From assembly GCA_964058845.1 (NCBI GenBank), contig CAXKVR010000106.1, positions 1 to 64,000 of the forward strand: 64,000 nt of DNA. Direction: 5' to 3'. Shown piece after piece: positions 1 through 11,545 of this stretch. The stretch comes from Carex sylvatica. Lineage: Eukaryota; Streptophyta; Magnoliopsida; Poales; Cyperaceae. Position 1 is the stretch's first letter, and each line of letters begins with the position of its first letter. The position numbers were made by a program, and so were the translations under genes. The notes below the pieces were generated by a model. It was not told the origin of the DNA, did not search any database, and was given only the letters and a program-made list of their open reading frames with translations.

Positions 1-589
1 GTAGTTTTGATTCAATTTGAATTTTCTAGAAAATAACAAAAAATTCTTTGTCTTAAATTTTTCCTTACAGAGCGAGGACGATATTCGGCTTTTCGATCTC
101 TCTGATTCTAATAAACATGGCATCTATTTTGGAGAAAGCAGATGAGAATCTCCTTCCAGCAGTTTACAAAGAAGTTAGTGAGGCATTTAATGTGGGCCCA
201 ACTGAGCTTGGTTACCTCACTTTTATAATGAACTTTGTGCAATCGGCATCTTCTCCCCTTGCTGGTACAATGTCAAATTTGAGTCTGGTCTGGTTTTTAG
301 TACAACAGCTATCTGATTAGCCAAACCTTTTTTTTTTTTTTGAAAGCTTCTCAGCGGCTGACAAGTTTGATTAGCCAAATCTAAAAATGATTAATGTAAA
401 TAATTAGAGAATTACTGCTCTTTTGAACTATGCCTGGTGCTTTGCTTTACTTTTAATAATTGTCATAAGCAGCACTGTAGTTAATTAAAGCTAACACCTA
501 ACCTTTTTTTGGGCTAGATGCAAGCAAAGCTAAACAATTAAACAGGGTTAAATAAGCAAAATAACTGCCATTACCTATATTGACTTTAC

Positions 590-766
590 CAGGGGCGGAG
601 TCACACTTTCAAGTTATGAGGATCAAGGGATTACTTTCACAAAAAATATGGGGGTCAATTTTATAGTACCCTTAGCATTTTTCTCTAAATTATATAACAA
701 AATTAACTACTTTCGGAAAAGAATGGGGTAAATTGACCCCATTTCTTCTTATTAAATGCACCCCTG
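590..766. mobile_element. hAT-type MITE in intron of MFS copy 1
   Basis: A 177-bp element with short inverted ends (CAGGGGCG / CCCCTG) is flanked on both sides by the 8-bp duplication GACTTTAC (582-589 and 767-774). An 8-bp duplication with CAGGGG-type ends fits the hAT superfamily. It has no coding capacity and sits inside the 265-1142 intron. Confidence 0.75.
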
Positions 767-960
767 GACTTTACCAAATATCTCAATATAAAGTTAAGAC
801 AATGTTTGAGGAATTTGTACTTGAGGGAATTTCTTTTGTTGCATTTAGGGGAAAATTCATCCTCTCCACACGTAAATATTCTGATGTTGTTTGCAAAAGC
901 CTCCAATAAATTTGGTTCAAGTGGCATAATCTGAGGAATTTAGGGTGTTAACTGCAACAA

Positions 961-980
961 CCCCCCCCCCCCCCCCCCCC
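961..980. repeat. poly(C) tract of 20 bases
   Basis: Twenty consecutive C residues, followed by GGCCCC, inside the 265-1142 intron of MFS copy 1. Long poly(C) runs are rare in plant DNA and the exact length may be a sequencing artefact. Confidence 0.9.
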
Positions 981-2620
981 GGCCCCTTTTTAAAAAAAAT
1001 AAAAATGGAACCCATTAATTAATCATGTTCTGTCATTCATAAATTAAATATCTCCCAAGTTCTAATCATATTAATCATTATAAAAAAAACAGGTTGATCC
1101 ATTTTGCCATATTTCAGTTTAGCTGCATTAATTTTTTTGTAGGTATTCTTTCACTCCACTATGACCGCCCGACGGTCCTTTCAATGGGGACTGTGTGTTG
1201 GGCCATCTCAACTGCTGCAGTCGGCGTGAGTCAGCATTCCGACAACTGGCATTCTGGCGAGCAGTAAATGGGTTTGGACTCGCCATCGTCATCCCAGCAC
1301 TCCAGTCTTTCGTTGCCGACAGTTACAAGGATGGGTCCCGTGGCACGGGCTTCGGGATATTGAGCCTTGTTGGCGCAATAGGTGGAATAGGTGGAGGTAT
1401 ATTGGCAACTGTTATGGCCGGACAGGAGTTCTTGGGCATGCCAGGCTGGCGGTTTGCATTTCTCATGATGGCATCTGTTAGTTTAATTATTGGGCTTCTT
1501 GTGTACTTGTTTGTTGATGATCCAAAAAAGACCTCTCCAATGCATCTAGGGACTGATGTGGACTCTAACAAGTACAATTCTAACCTCAATAATAATGTTT
1601 TTTTTTTTCAAAAAGAAGGAATAATGTTCTTCTTTTGATGTCTGCATTATTTAAAATTGATGTTTCATTGTTAGTAAGCTCGAAATAAATTATTTGTAAA
1701 TCTGATGTTTTCTAGAGCCAGGCTGTACTGATTAAATGGCTGTGCTTAACTCTAGGTTTTACCAGCTAGGAGGGAAAGCAGGCCTACCGCGAATTTCTCT
1801 CTGGAGCGACTCATTGGTAGCAATGAAATCTGTGATGAAAGTGCAAACATTTCAGATTATTGTGTTGCAAGGAATAATTGGATCTCTACCATGGACTGCC
1901 ATTGTTTTCTTTACAATGTGGTTTCAACTGATCGGTAGGCAAGTTCAAATTTGTTAAATTCAAAGCTACTGAGTACTGTAATGTGAACTCTAATATCAAA
2001 CAATTTCTCTTACAGGTTTTGATCACAAGAGTTCAGCTGCTTTGAACAGCCTCTTTTCTATTGGATGTGCCACTGGTTCATTCATGGGTGGGTTCATAGC
2101 GGATCGATTGTCACGGGTTTACCCGGATTCAGCCCGTGTCATGTGTGCCCAATTCAGCGCCTTCATGGGCATTCCCTTTTCACTAATCCTCCTTACCGTG
2201 ATACCGCAGTCTGTAGATTATTGGTTCGCATATGCTGCAACACTTCTCTTGATGGGTTTGACCATCAGTTGGTGCGCCTCATGTGCAAACAACCCCATGT
2301 TTGCTGTGGTGGTGCCACGTAAGCACCGCACCATGATCTACGCCTTTGACCGTGCATTTGAAGGGTCGTTTTCCTCCTTGGCTGCCCCGGCCGTCGGCTT
2401 GGTCACCGAGAGGATTTATGGGTACGACTCGAAATCCATTAGTCTAACAAATGGGTCTCCGCAAGGGGCATTGGCACTCTCAAGGGGGCTTCTGACGATG
2501 ATGGTAATTCCCTTTGGTGTTTGTGTTTTGTTCTATAGTCCCTTGTACATTGTTTTTAAGAAGGACCGAGAAAATGCTAAGATGGGAAGTAGCAAGGAGC
2601 AGGATCTCGAGCTTACCTAA

Positions 2621-3379
2621 CACATGAATGGTGGCTTGGGGTATAGTATATTGATTCACTTGGTATTTTAGAAGTTTTGTTGTTTCTTTCTTTTCCAAAT
2701 TTTTGCTTATTAGTTTCTTATAGGGTGTTTAATTTTTCTTTAAATTCGGTTTTGTTTAACACCTTCATTCTAGGTCATAGTTGCAGATACGATTTTGAGG
2801 GATTATTTATTTGATATTCAAGTTTTTTATATACAGCGGAACCGCGGTGTGCTTAAGCTCAAACGTATCAAATTGATTTCAAACAATGAATTTCTTCATT
2901 AAATTGTCGAGAGGTGTGTTTATATACAAAATTTACAATTTTTCGAATTAGATTAGTAATTAAGTCCAGCAGTAAAAATATAAGAATAATGTTTCATGCA
3001 TCATTTTTTTATTATATTTTGACCGGTTAACTTTATATTAAAGTAATTCAAAATTTATAAAATTTATATGTAAATGCATAATTTGTGAAAAAAAGATCAT
3101 TTTTAACAGTTTAAATTCGTCATTTGAAATACGATAATATTTCATTTTTAACAGTTTATAGAATTTATGATTTTTATTGTAATTTTAAATATTTGCATGT
3201 TAATATATTATTTGTACTATAAAAATGTATTATTTCTGATTTGCATCCTAGTCCGGAGTTTATATACCTAAATTATTCCTAAATGCAAGTTTGTTACTAT
3301 TCCAAATACCTATACAAAGTGTGACATTTGTAAAACAAGCAGAAAAAAAACATAAAAAAGGGCGAAATGTTTTTTTTTT
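2621..3379. other. AT-rich spacer, degenerate MITE remnant
   Basis: No gene seen. Between about 2850 and 3130 there are remnants of the Mutator-type MITE family found complete at 28332 and 49064 (phrases such as CAAATTGATTTCAAACAATGAA and a reverse-complement counterpart), too decayed to delimit. Confidence 0.5.
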
Positions 3380-3608
3380 AGAGAAATTTAGATATATCCC
3401 CTCATAACTTGCTTAATTAGATATTTTCCCATTTAAAATTTAAAATTAGTTATTTTTCCATCTAAATATAGCTATTTTATTAATATACCCATTCTTAATT
3501 GTTTTCACTGTAAAATTCACATTAATATTAATAAAATATCTAATTGACAATTTTACCCTTAACGAATTATTTCCTCTTTCTTCCCTCTTCGTTAGCTTCA
3601 CCTTCACC

Positions 3609-3985
3609 ATGGCTACGCTCTTGCCTTCCACTGTCCCTGCTCGTGTTGCAATCCTGATGTCACCTTGCTGCCTATTTTAAACCCCACAGCCCACAGGAGC
3701 CTCGCTGCCACTACTTCTCTCGACAACAATAAAGGAACTGGTGGTTCATGGGTCAGCCCGGACTAGCTCACCTCACTGACCCGAACCATCTCTATGCGCA
3801 CGACAAATCGGACATCCCAATCGCCAATGCAAAGCTGGATGACGTGTCAGACTTGCTTGGAGACTAGCTCTTCCTGCCATTGTACAAGTGGATGATGGAG
3901 AACGGCCCGGTGCACCGACTGGCAGCTGGGCCCCACAATTTCGTGGTCGCGACCCTGCTGTTATACTAGCAAACTGGCATCTGAG
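3609..3985 (+). pseudogene. Fragment of carotene epsilon-hydroxylase P450 (CYP97C/LUT1)
   Basis: From an ATG at 3609 the sequence can be read, with frameshifts, as the N-terminal part of a CYP97C (LUT1) cytochrome P450. The family enzyme hydroxylates the epsilon ring of carotenes in lutein synthesis in plastids. Recognisable blocks are WVSPD*LTSLTRTIS (Trp replaced by TAG), then after a shift DIPIANAKLDDVSDLLG, then [14 protein letters not shown] and [12 protein letters not shown], and after another shift DPAV. No heme-binding or oxygen-binding region is present. The fragment has in-frame stops and at least two frameshifts, so no enzyme can be made. Its first part (to about 3812) is repeated in antisense at 4233-4433. 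Confidence 0.85.
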
Positions 3986-4232
3986 AGTGAAGGCCCTTCA
4001 TGTTTGGTGCATGTCAAACATTTTTGCATGACTTATATTTTATTATTTTGTATACAATGCAATGATTTGTGCATAAATGTACTATTTTCGTATATCATGT
4101 ACTTTATGATTTGTGCATCATTAAACTGGTGTTTACAATAATTATTTGTAGAATTTTGATTTTTGAAATTAATGGCAAAAAGACACATGACGTTGGGCTA
4201 TGCTTTTGGAGCTTCTAAGGGAGGACAGGTAG

Positions 4233-4433
4233 TCCAATTTGTCGTGCGCGTAGAGATGGTTCGGGTCAGTGAGGTGAGCTAGTCCGGGATGACCCATGAA
4301 CCACCAGTTCCTTTATTGTTGTCGAGAGAAGCAGTGGCAGCGAGGCTCCTGTGGGGTTTAAAATAGGAAGCAAGGTGACATCAGGGTTGCAACACGAGCA
4401 GGGACAGTGGAAGGCAAGAGCGTAGCCATGGCA
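4233..4433 (-). pseudogene. Antisense copy of the CYP97C/LUT1 fragment (right hairpin arm)
   Basis: This is the reverse complement of 3609-3812, covering the ATG through the WVSPD..LTSLTR block and ending at the residues before DIPIAN. It also has TAG at the Trp of WVSPD. It differs from the left arm by a few substitutions, so both arms derive from one already mutated fragment. Confidence 0.8.
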
Positions 4434-4645
4434 AAGGAGGGAAGAAAGAGAAAATAATTCTTTAAGGGTAAAATTGTCAATTAGATATTTTATTAATATT
4501 AATGTGAATTTTACAGTGAAAACAATTAAGAATGTGTATATTAATAAAATAGCTATGTTTAGATGGGAAAATAGCTACTTTCAAATTTTGAATGAGAAAA
4601 TATCTAATTAAGCAAGTTATGATAGGAATATATCTAAATTTCTCT

Positions 4646-5239
4646 TCTTCTTTTTTAAATAAAAAAAGGCAGAAACAGTACATCTATTTATAGAAACTAG
4701 TCAAGTGCCCGTGCGTTATAACGGGGGTTGAAATATTATTTTGATCACTTTCTTTAAATAATTTCTTCATTATGTGTTTATCAATAATAAAAACAAATTA
4801 TAACCTTAGAGCTTAATACTATATTATGGCATCTCCATTGATGCTGTTGATTTGCAATTGCAAACAATTATCCTGGAGTAATTGAAATCAATTTCATTTC
4901 TTAATTGCAAAACTCCTGCATTAATGCAATTTGCAAATCAACCTCTGAAAAATAATTTTACATAAAGTCAGCACAGTGACATCAAAATATCCAATCCTAT
5001 TGTCATTTGGTGTTAAACCTAAGTTAGTTCCCCAGATCACTTGTAAGCACAATCTTATTTATAAACTTGTGAGAATTAAATATCTATACTCCCTCGAAAA
5101 AGAAAAAGTTATTGTGGCAACTCAAATACATCCATGTAAAATTGCAAATTAGAAAAACATAAGCGGAATAATGAAAATATTATTTTCACAAAGAAATCAG
5201 TGCCATCGTTGGAAAGGAGAAAGGGACGCATGGGGAAGG
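4646..5239. other. Spacer without recognisable gene
   Basis: AT-rich sequence. No open frame with recognisable protein similarity and no clear terminal repeats. Confidence 0.5.
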
Positions 5240-5707
5240 AAATTCATATCCTCTGAGATATCTCAAATTTTGCCTTGACTTTTTGGAAAATCTAAATCGT
5301 TCAAATACAGTCTACACGAATCTCGAAGCTCAAATAATACTGGCCCCTGCACTACCCCGAATAGGCACCGGATGCGTGGGTCACGCAAAAGTTGAGATAT
5401 CTCGGAGCAGTTCAAATACTTTCTGCACGAATCTCGAAGCTCAAATAATACTGGCCCCTGCGCTACCCCCGAATAGGCACCGGACACGTGGGTCAAGCAA
5501 AAGTTGAGATATCTCGGGAAAATGCGGAGAGTCCGTATCCTTTGAGATATCTCAACTTTTGCGTGACCCACGTGTCCGGTGCCTATTTGGGGGTAGCGCA
5601 GGGGCAGTATTATTTGAGCTTCGAGATTCGTGCAGAAAGTATTTGAACAGTTGAGATTTTTTCATAAAGTCACGCAAAGTTTGAGATACCTCAGAGCATA
5701 CGAATTC
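5240..5707. mobile_element. Foldback repeat element with three internal units
   Basis: Imperfect terminal inverted repeats (left GAAATTCATATCCTCTGAGA, right ending TCTCAGAGCATACGAATTC-like) enclose three related units of about 110-125 bp. Units at about 5283-5395 and 5408-5515 are direct, and one at about 5530-5655 is inverted. Each contains a segment like GATTCGTGCAGAAAGTATT next to a GC-rich piece. The open frames across it on both strands are by-products of the repeat. A relic of the end motif recurs near 29848. No target duplication could be fixed. Confidence 0.6.
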
Positions 5708-6127
5708 GAAAAAGTTGAAACAGGAGAAAACGCGTGGAAAAAAGAAGATTCAGTGATACAATTTTTGTGTGTCATTATATGTAACATAGATATAAATCAC
5801 TAAATTTAGATTTCTACACGTTTGACAACATAAAACAGGTGTATAAAATCAATATTATTTATTAAAGGCTGAGATTGAGATCTGTTTTGATGAGTGGCTG
5901 AGATTTATGGAATCAACGACTCAGATCTTCTCTGGACAAATAGAGGGTTGGGTTCTAAAAAAATATACATGCTATTTAGTAGGGAGGATGGCATAAGAAA
6001 ATAATAATAATAAATAAACATAAAGTCCTTTTGAGAAATGTGCATATGTGCTGATCTGGACGACACCACCTCCGACGGTAATCTCCATAGCCATTGAATT
6101 TAGATTTTGAGCTACTAAAAAGGGCTG
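5708..6127. other. Spacer before the CACTA element
   Basis: AT-rich, no gene or structured repeat identified. Confidence 0.45.
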
Positions 6128-6145
6128 ATTCACTAGTGGAAAATA

Positions 6146-6286
6146 TGGAATCAGGATCAGTTATATACGCATATTAGTATCGGAATACAACCGATCCTGA
6201 TGAAGGCGATACTGATAACTATCAGGATCGGTTGTTTCAAAACAACCGATCCTAATAGTAGTTTTTTTTTTTCCCTTCAAAATCAA

Positions 6287-6319
<33 letters not shown>

Positions 6320-6385
6320 CTATCTGGATCGGTTGTTTCATCAATAATCGATCCAGATAGTTTTTTTTTTTTTTTTTTTCAGATC
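6146..6385. repeat. Left subterminal repeats of the CACTA element
   Basis: Direct and inverted copies of a GATCGGTTGTTT / AACCGATCCTGAT unit are separated by long A and T tracts (A run near 6293-6318, T run near 6361-6379). Such subterminal repeats are the usual transposase-binding regions of CACTA elements. Confidence 0.8.
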
Positions 6386-6846
6386 TAATCTTGGTAAGTA
6401 TGATAATTTAAGTGTGTATCAAATTATTTATAGGTGTTTATTAACCGAACTTTTAGTTTAAAATTTAATGTAAAGAAATGTGCATATCAAATTACTTGTA
6501 GTGCATTGGCGAAATGCATAAATTATTATTTTTTAAAATTTGGAAGTATTTAAGTTGGCACTCTTTTCAACCGAATTGTTGACTTAAATTTATGACAGGA
6601 AGATTTTTAGCCAATTATTTCTTTTAAGATAATTACTGACAAATTGAAGCATTTAGAGATTCATCAAAAAGAATTAGATATATATAACAAAATGAAAAAG
6701 GAAGCACTAAAGATCTTATATTGCAATTCTTCGCTAATCACAAAATCACGTTTACATTAATTAACATTTAACAATGCCTGAACAAACGCAACCTAGAGAA
6801 ATTAATCAACCCAAAAACGCACATACTAAACGCCTATTAAACCACC

Positions 6847-7281
<435 letters not shown>

Positions 7282-7499
7282 TCAATTATTAAGTTTTGAT
7301 CAAAACCGTTCGATCTGCTCTAATACTGGTCGAATTCGCCCGTTTTTCTGATCGGACAGTCCGAATCAATAATATAAAATTGAATTACTTTAGGGATACG
7401 AAGTCGTAGTGGACGGGGAAATGGGGAGTCGATCCGTGGACTGTGTGAATCGCGCTCTTTGATTAGAAATCAACGGTGTGATCGGATTGAGTTGAGGGT

Positions 7500-7516
7500 G
7501 CGGATCGATGACGTGG
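7500..7516 (-). promoter_or_regulatory. Plant histone Type I promoter element (hexamer plus octamer)
   Basis: The minus strand reads CCACGTCATCGATCCGC. This matches the known plant histone Type I element, an ACGTCA hexamer joined to a reversed octamer (GATCCGCG), which drives S-phase expression of H3 and H4 genes. It lies about 340 bp upstream of the H4 start. A second octamer-like piece, CCACGGATC, occurs near 7430. Confidence 0.8.
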
Positions 7517-7519
7517 TAA

Positions 7520-9368
7520 TGTTTTGGAATTCCTTGTTTCTTTATGAGAAAATAGCATTGGGTAAGAGTTGACCGATGTCAATTTGTATGGTGTCTAATT
7601 GGCTAATTTGCTAATATAATTGATATTTTGGATGCAATTTTAGATAATTGGCTGTGTGTTTATCAATACTCAATTTAGCGTTAAATTTTCTTATAAGAAA
7701 TTGAATAAGGTTAAAGTCAATTTGGCGTTAATTGATTCAATGCTCATTTTTCTTTGTTTTATTTTAGTGTTTATTACAATAGTTATTTATTTTCTAATTG
7801 ATGTAATTTACATAGTGCATCTTTAGCAAAATATCGGGAAATTAAATGAATAAATTGTGACTGTCCAAAATATCGCAATTTATTCACCTCGAGAAAAACT
7901 TTGATCAATTACAACATGCTTCTCCAATTTCAACATCATCAAATACCATATCTGAGCTGAGACAATGCAGTCTCTAATTTTAATGTGTCAGATTTTATTT
8001 TAATTGTTGAGATGTATGATAATTGATAAAAAAAACAAAAATTCTTTTAAAGTAAATGTTTTCTAATTGATAGACTGGCAAAAACAACTATTCCTATTGG
8101 CTGCCAAAGAAAAAGAAGAAGAGAAAGAGATTGTTGATGTGGAACCATATAAGAGTTTACAAATTAAGTTTAACTCTCTAATATTTATATTCACATAATA
8201 AAATTTAAAATTAAATTTGGAGTATCAACTGATAGGTATTAATATTGATAGTACCATTGACTTACTCTAAAATCTTATTATATGGCAGTGGAGACACTTG
8301 TAAAAAAAAAATTGTAGTCAACTATTGAACGGATTCTCTCGTTATATCAATAAATATGCTCAATAATCTAAACGATATACATGGCTAGCATTATCCATTT
8401 AATTTCATAATTTACAAAATAAAGTAGTAAAATAGATACTTCAAGGAGGTGGCTAATGAATTAATGCCTATCGTACCAACATATTAAAATGTATGCTCCA
8501 TTTTAATATTTTATATCCATATGCATTCGCTTCAATTTTTTTGCGTAAACAGATCGGATAGTTTTGAAGTTCATTGAATTCAAAAGTAGATCTGATACCT
8601 ACTAGATCTACTCTGTTCTAGATAATGAGACCTATTTTATGTCTATCTAATTGTGCTAAGTGTAGTTTTCAATTATAAATTATCAATTTTAAGCTGATTT
8701 TGGTGAATTTTTAGATGCATGCAAAATATTGGAATAAAATCCAAATTATAATGAGTGCCGATGGCCATAGTAAAGATATGGAAAAAATATTTAATTTATG
8801 TATTTTGAGTCGAGAAATGTAAATGGTTATCTGAACTAGCACGCATTACCTGTTTTCTTATATATTTCTATTATCTCGTCTATTTGCGAAAATATATACG
8901 TGTATGCAGCGGCGGACCCACATGGTTCCAAGGGGGTAGCTGCTCCTGAATTTTGAGTTTTAGTGGAGCTCAGAACGTTTTCTTATCAACTTTGCTTCTT
9001 CTGAAACTTTTTTGCCCCCTTTAAATGTTTGATTTGTAATTTGAATTATATTTTGGATTAAAACTAAAATAAATTTCTTCAATTATGATTGATAATTGAA
9101 ATTATTTGTTAGAGAATTAAGAGTTACAAGTCAGAATATTAAAAGGGCATTGTTTTTCATCGAGTACTAATCAGTTAAGGAATTTAAATCCGATTCAGTA
9201 ACTTTTTTCACCCTCTCGACAGAAATCCTAAATACATAGGGACACATATTAGTGAGAAGATTATCTAACAAAACACTAAAATTATGAGTAGGGTTAAAAT
9301 ACTTTATTGTTGTTCATGTGCCCACTTATACCTTATAATTTTATTTCTATTTTCAATGTACGAATACT
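7520..9368. other. CACTA interior without recognisable gene
   Basis: AT-rich, no coding region recognised. Near 8910 a GCGGCGGACCC-type start resembles an MITE end, but I found no partner end. Confidence 0.45.
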
Positions 9369-9588
9369 TGATTCAACATGATCTCCATATTAAAATGTAC
9401 ATGAAGACCAAATTTTGTATTTTTTTTTGAAATTTTTTTACTATTTTTTTAAATAGTTAAAAAATCAAACGATTCTAAAAATAATAATTTTGTATCTATC
9501 TAAAAAATGTAAAAGTTCCAAAAAAAAATAATCTACAAATACATTTTAATATGGAGATTACATTGAATGATTTAAATTAATTATTAAA
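9369..9588. mobile_element. MITE core copy (GACCAAATTTTAC family)
   Basis: An inverted repeat whose arms read CATGATCTCCATATTAAAAT and, reversed, the same with ATTTTAATATGGAGAT at the other side. Both contain the family core (GACCAAATTTT.. then a run ending ACTATTTTTTTA). The outer ends seen in other copies are lacking. Confidence 0.7.
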
Positions 9589-9713
9589 TTTTGAAAACAG
9601 AAATAATAATAATTTCAAGCACATTTAAAACATAAAAGTAATTGAATATTTTAACCCTACTATATATGAAATTATTGTGGCATCGGAGTTAAAATTGAAT
9701 CAATACATGCGTA

Positions 9714-11527
9714 TGATGCGCGTAAAGTGTACGCTAAGAAGTTTCAGTACAATAAGATGTACCTTTTAAACCTTAAACGCTTTTGAGTCAAATTGCAAGT
9801 GCACAATTATATCAAAGTAGTATTTTAGGTATCGATCCACAGAGAGTATGGAAAATACTTAGTTTTAAACCCTAAATAATTAATTTCAGTAAATAAAAGT
9901 AAAGTGCAATAAAGTAAAGTAAAGGGGGGTTTGTTTAAGTAATCCTAAAGGTTGGGTTCAATACCCGAGAATAAGGAATAGTAAACAATAGATGTAAATG
10001 AAATGAAAGAAAGAAATATTGGTTTGCTTTTCAAGTTGAGAAGATCTAGGGGTCTTTGGTCCACAATCCCTTGCTAATTCTATCTATTCGGTTTGTTTAT
10101 ATTCATGTTTGATTTAAATGAGGTTTCTAACCTAATATGTTAGCCTATTTCAATTAATTATTGATATAAGTATTTTGATGGGTTGGGTTAATTTTCCTCG
10201 AATTTTAGGGCTGTCACCATCCTAAAGGGATATTTAACAATCACGTTCACACAAAATACATATCAATACTTAATCAATCTAGGTGTCCAAATTAGGAGTT
10301 TGACTTCAGAAATACCTACCTCACCAAAACCCTAACTCTAATTTCTGGAGATCCGGTTTATATCCTAGTGTTAATAAGATATCCTATACCTTTATGATTT
10401 GATTGATACAGGGTGGATTACTTGACCTATGCTGGGGTTTAATGATTAAAGCGGAAAAACAGGACATAGCACGATTTCTAGCTACTTTAATTCATTAAAG
10501 CTAACATGGTACTTGAATTTCAAGTATATGAAATCATAAAGAATAATTCACAGAAATTACCATTAAATCAAACAATCATAATAAAAACAGTATAACCGAA
10601 TAAATATAATTAAACAAGTTCATGCATGATGACCTAAACCCCTAGAGAGAGAACTACTCACTCTTGGAGAGGTCCATTACAAAAATTGGCAAAGTAAGAA
10701 GAAATCAAATGAAAGAAAATGATTACACCATTTGACAAATCAAAGCCCTCTATCTTGCCGAATCTTGCTCCGGAAATCCTTCTTCTCCTCGCTTGAAAGC
10801 TTTCCTTCCTCCAGAATTTATCGCTAAGTGTGTGTAAAGAGAGAATGATGGTGTGTTGGTTGATGTGAGATTGAATGAATCAAGAATGGGAAAGGACTCT
10901 CCCTTTTATAGCCAAGGATTATGCCCGATTTAGAGGCTAGAAGGTGGGGTTAGTGGGTGCTCTGTTTAGCATTACTTCCCTGGCAAGTAAGTGTATTTCT
11001 GGCAGTAAAAACGCGTCCATAAAGCGCCAAAAATAGAAAAACTGTCAAACCGGGCAGTTATTGGCTTTCTGCGGGTCCAGTGCGGATGGATGACCCGCAC
11101 TGCGGGTGGCTTCACCCGCACTGGGACAAGTTTCCTTATTTAACTTCTGCAATTTTCTATGAGTGCGGATGGCTCTGCGGATGGATGACCCGCACTGCGG
11201 GTGGAATCTGCTCTTCTGAAGTTGCCGAAAGTTGGCTAAGTTCTGAATGCGGATGGGATCATCCGCACGGCCGTCAGTGCGTCCGCACTAGGCTCGGACT
11301 TTTCCCCTGCGCCGCGAGTGCGGCTGGATTGATCCGCAGTGCGGGTGGTTGATCCGCACTGGGGTGTATTTTTGCTATTTTGCATCATTTCCTGCATTGA
11401 AAAGCCAAATAACCGCAGTAACTTGATTCTAGGTGTATTCTATTATCTTTATATTCAAAATACAAGATATTTGGTGTTATTTCATGATGAAATCTAGATC
11501 AAATGTGTATATAATTTATGCTTATCA
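9714..11527 (-). repeat. LTR (3' LTR in element orientation)
   Basis: Long terminal repeat of the gag-protease element, starting TGATGCGCGTAAAG and ending GCTTATCA on the + strand. It is matched base for base with 15824-17637 except at four positions noticed (two near 10694-10730, one near 11292, one near 11443). Confidence 0.95.
11069..11362. repeat. Cluster of GC-rich palindromic motifs in the left LTR
   Basis: Four groups of interleaved AGTGCGG / CCGCACT motifs (such as GCGGATGGATGACCCGCACT) stand out as GC-rich against the AT-rich LTR. They can form stem-loops. An open frame of 90 codons through them is a by-product. The same array is at 17179-17472, and two more groups lie in the gag frame at 13098-13227. 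Confidence 0.85.
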
Positions 11528-11545
11528 AAATCCCCCAAGCTTGAA
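11528..11545 (-). promoter_or_regulatory. Polypurine tract of the gag-protease element
   Basis: On the minus strand AAGCTTGGGGGATTT directly abuts the start of the LTR (TGATAAGC). This is the expected place for plus-strand priming. Similar CCCCCAAGCTT copies occur near 11841 and 12745. Confidence 0.7.

Larger units (their letters stand above)
71..2620 (+). pseudogene. MFS transporter, UNE2-like, tandem copy 1 (5' partial, frameshifted)
   Basis: Coding exons seen are 71-264, 1143-1571, 1756-1934 and 2016-2620, all with AG/GT borders and the same phases as the two intact copies downstream. By analogy the first coding exon (ATGAA) lies left of the window. The product would be a multi-pass membrane transporter of the plant UNE2-like MFS family; its substrate is unknown. 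The last exon keeps the loop motif GGFIADRLSRVYPDSARV and the ending SKEQDLELT. Exon 1143-1571 is 429 nt against 430 nt in copies 2 and 3. One base is missing at about 1236-1237 (in the QHFRQ region), which shifts the frame to a TAA at 1265-1267; the downstream frame is otherwise open. It is therefore a young pseudogene or a sequencing error. Confidence 0.85.
3380..4645. repeat. Long inverted repeat (hairpin) carrying CYP97C/LUT1 fragment
   Basis: The left arm, about 3380-3812, is the reverse complement of the right arm, about 4233-4645, with scattered mismatches and small indels; the spacer is about 420 bp. The outer half of each arm is AT-rich non-coding sequence. The inner half carries the 5' part of a CYP97C-like gene, sense on the left and antisense on the right. 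Transcription through the locus in either direction would give a duplex of about 400 bp with a 420-nt loop. The short similar flanks (ATAAAAAAGGGCGAAA at left, ATAAAAAAAGGCAGAAA at right) might be an old target duplication, but this is weak. It is either a gene-capturing foldback element or an inverted duplication of a gene 5' end. Confidence 0.85.

Noticed and set aside
5263..5571. Open frames on both strands (up to 102 codons)
   Set aside because: They are explained by the repeated units of the foldback element.
8911..9010. Possible MITE start (GCGGCGGACCCAC)
   Set aside because: No matching right end or target duplication found.
11080..11352. 90-codon open frame in the LTR (repeated at 17190-17462)
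   Set aside because: It runs through palindromic GC-rich motifs, is present only because they lack stops, and resembles no protein.
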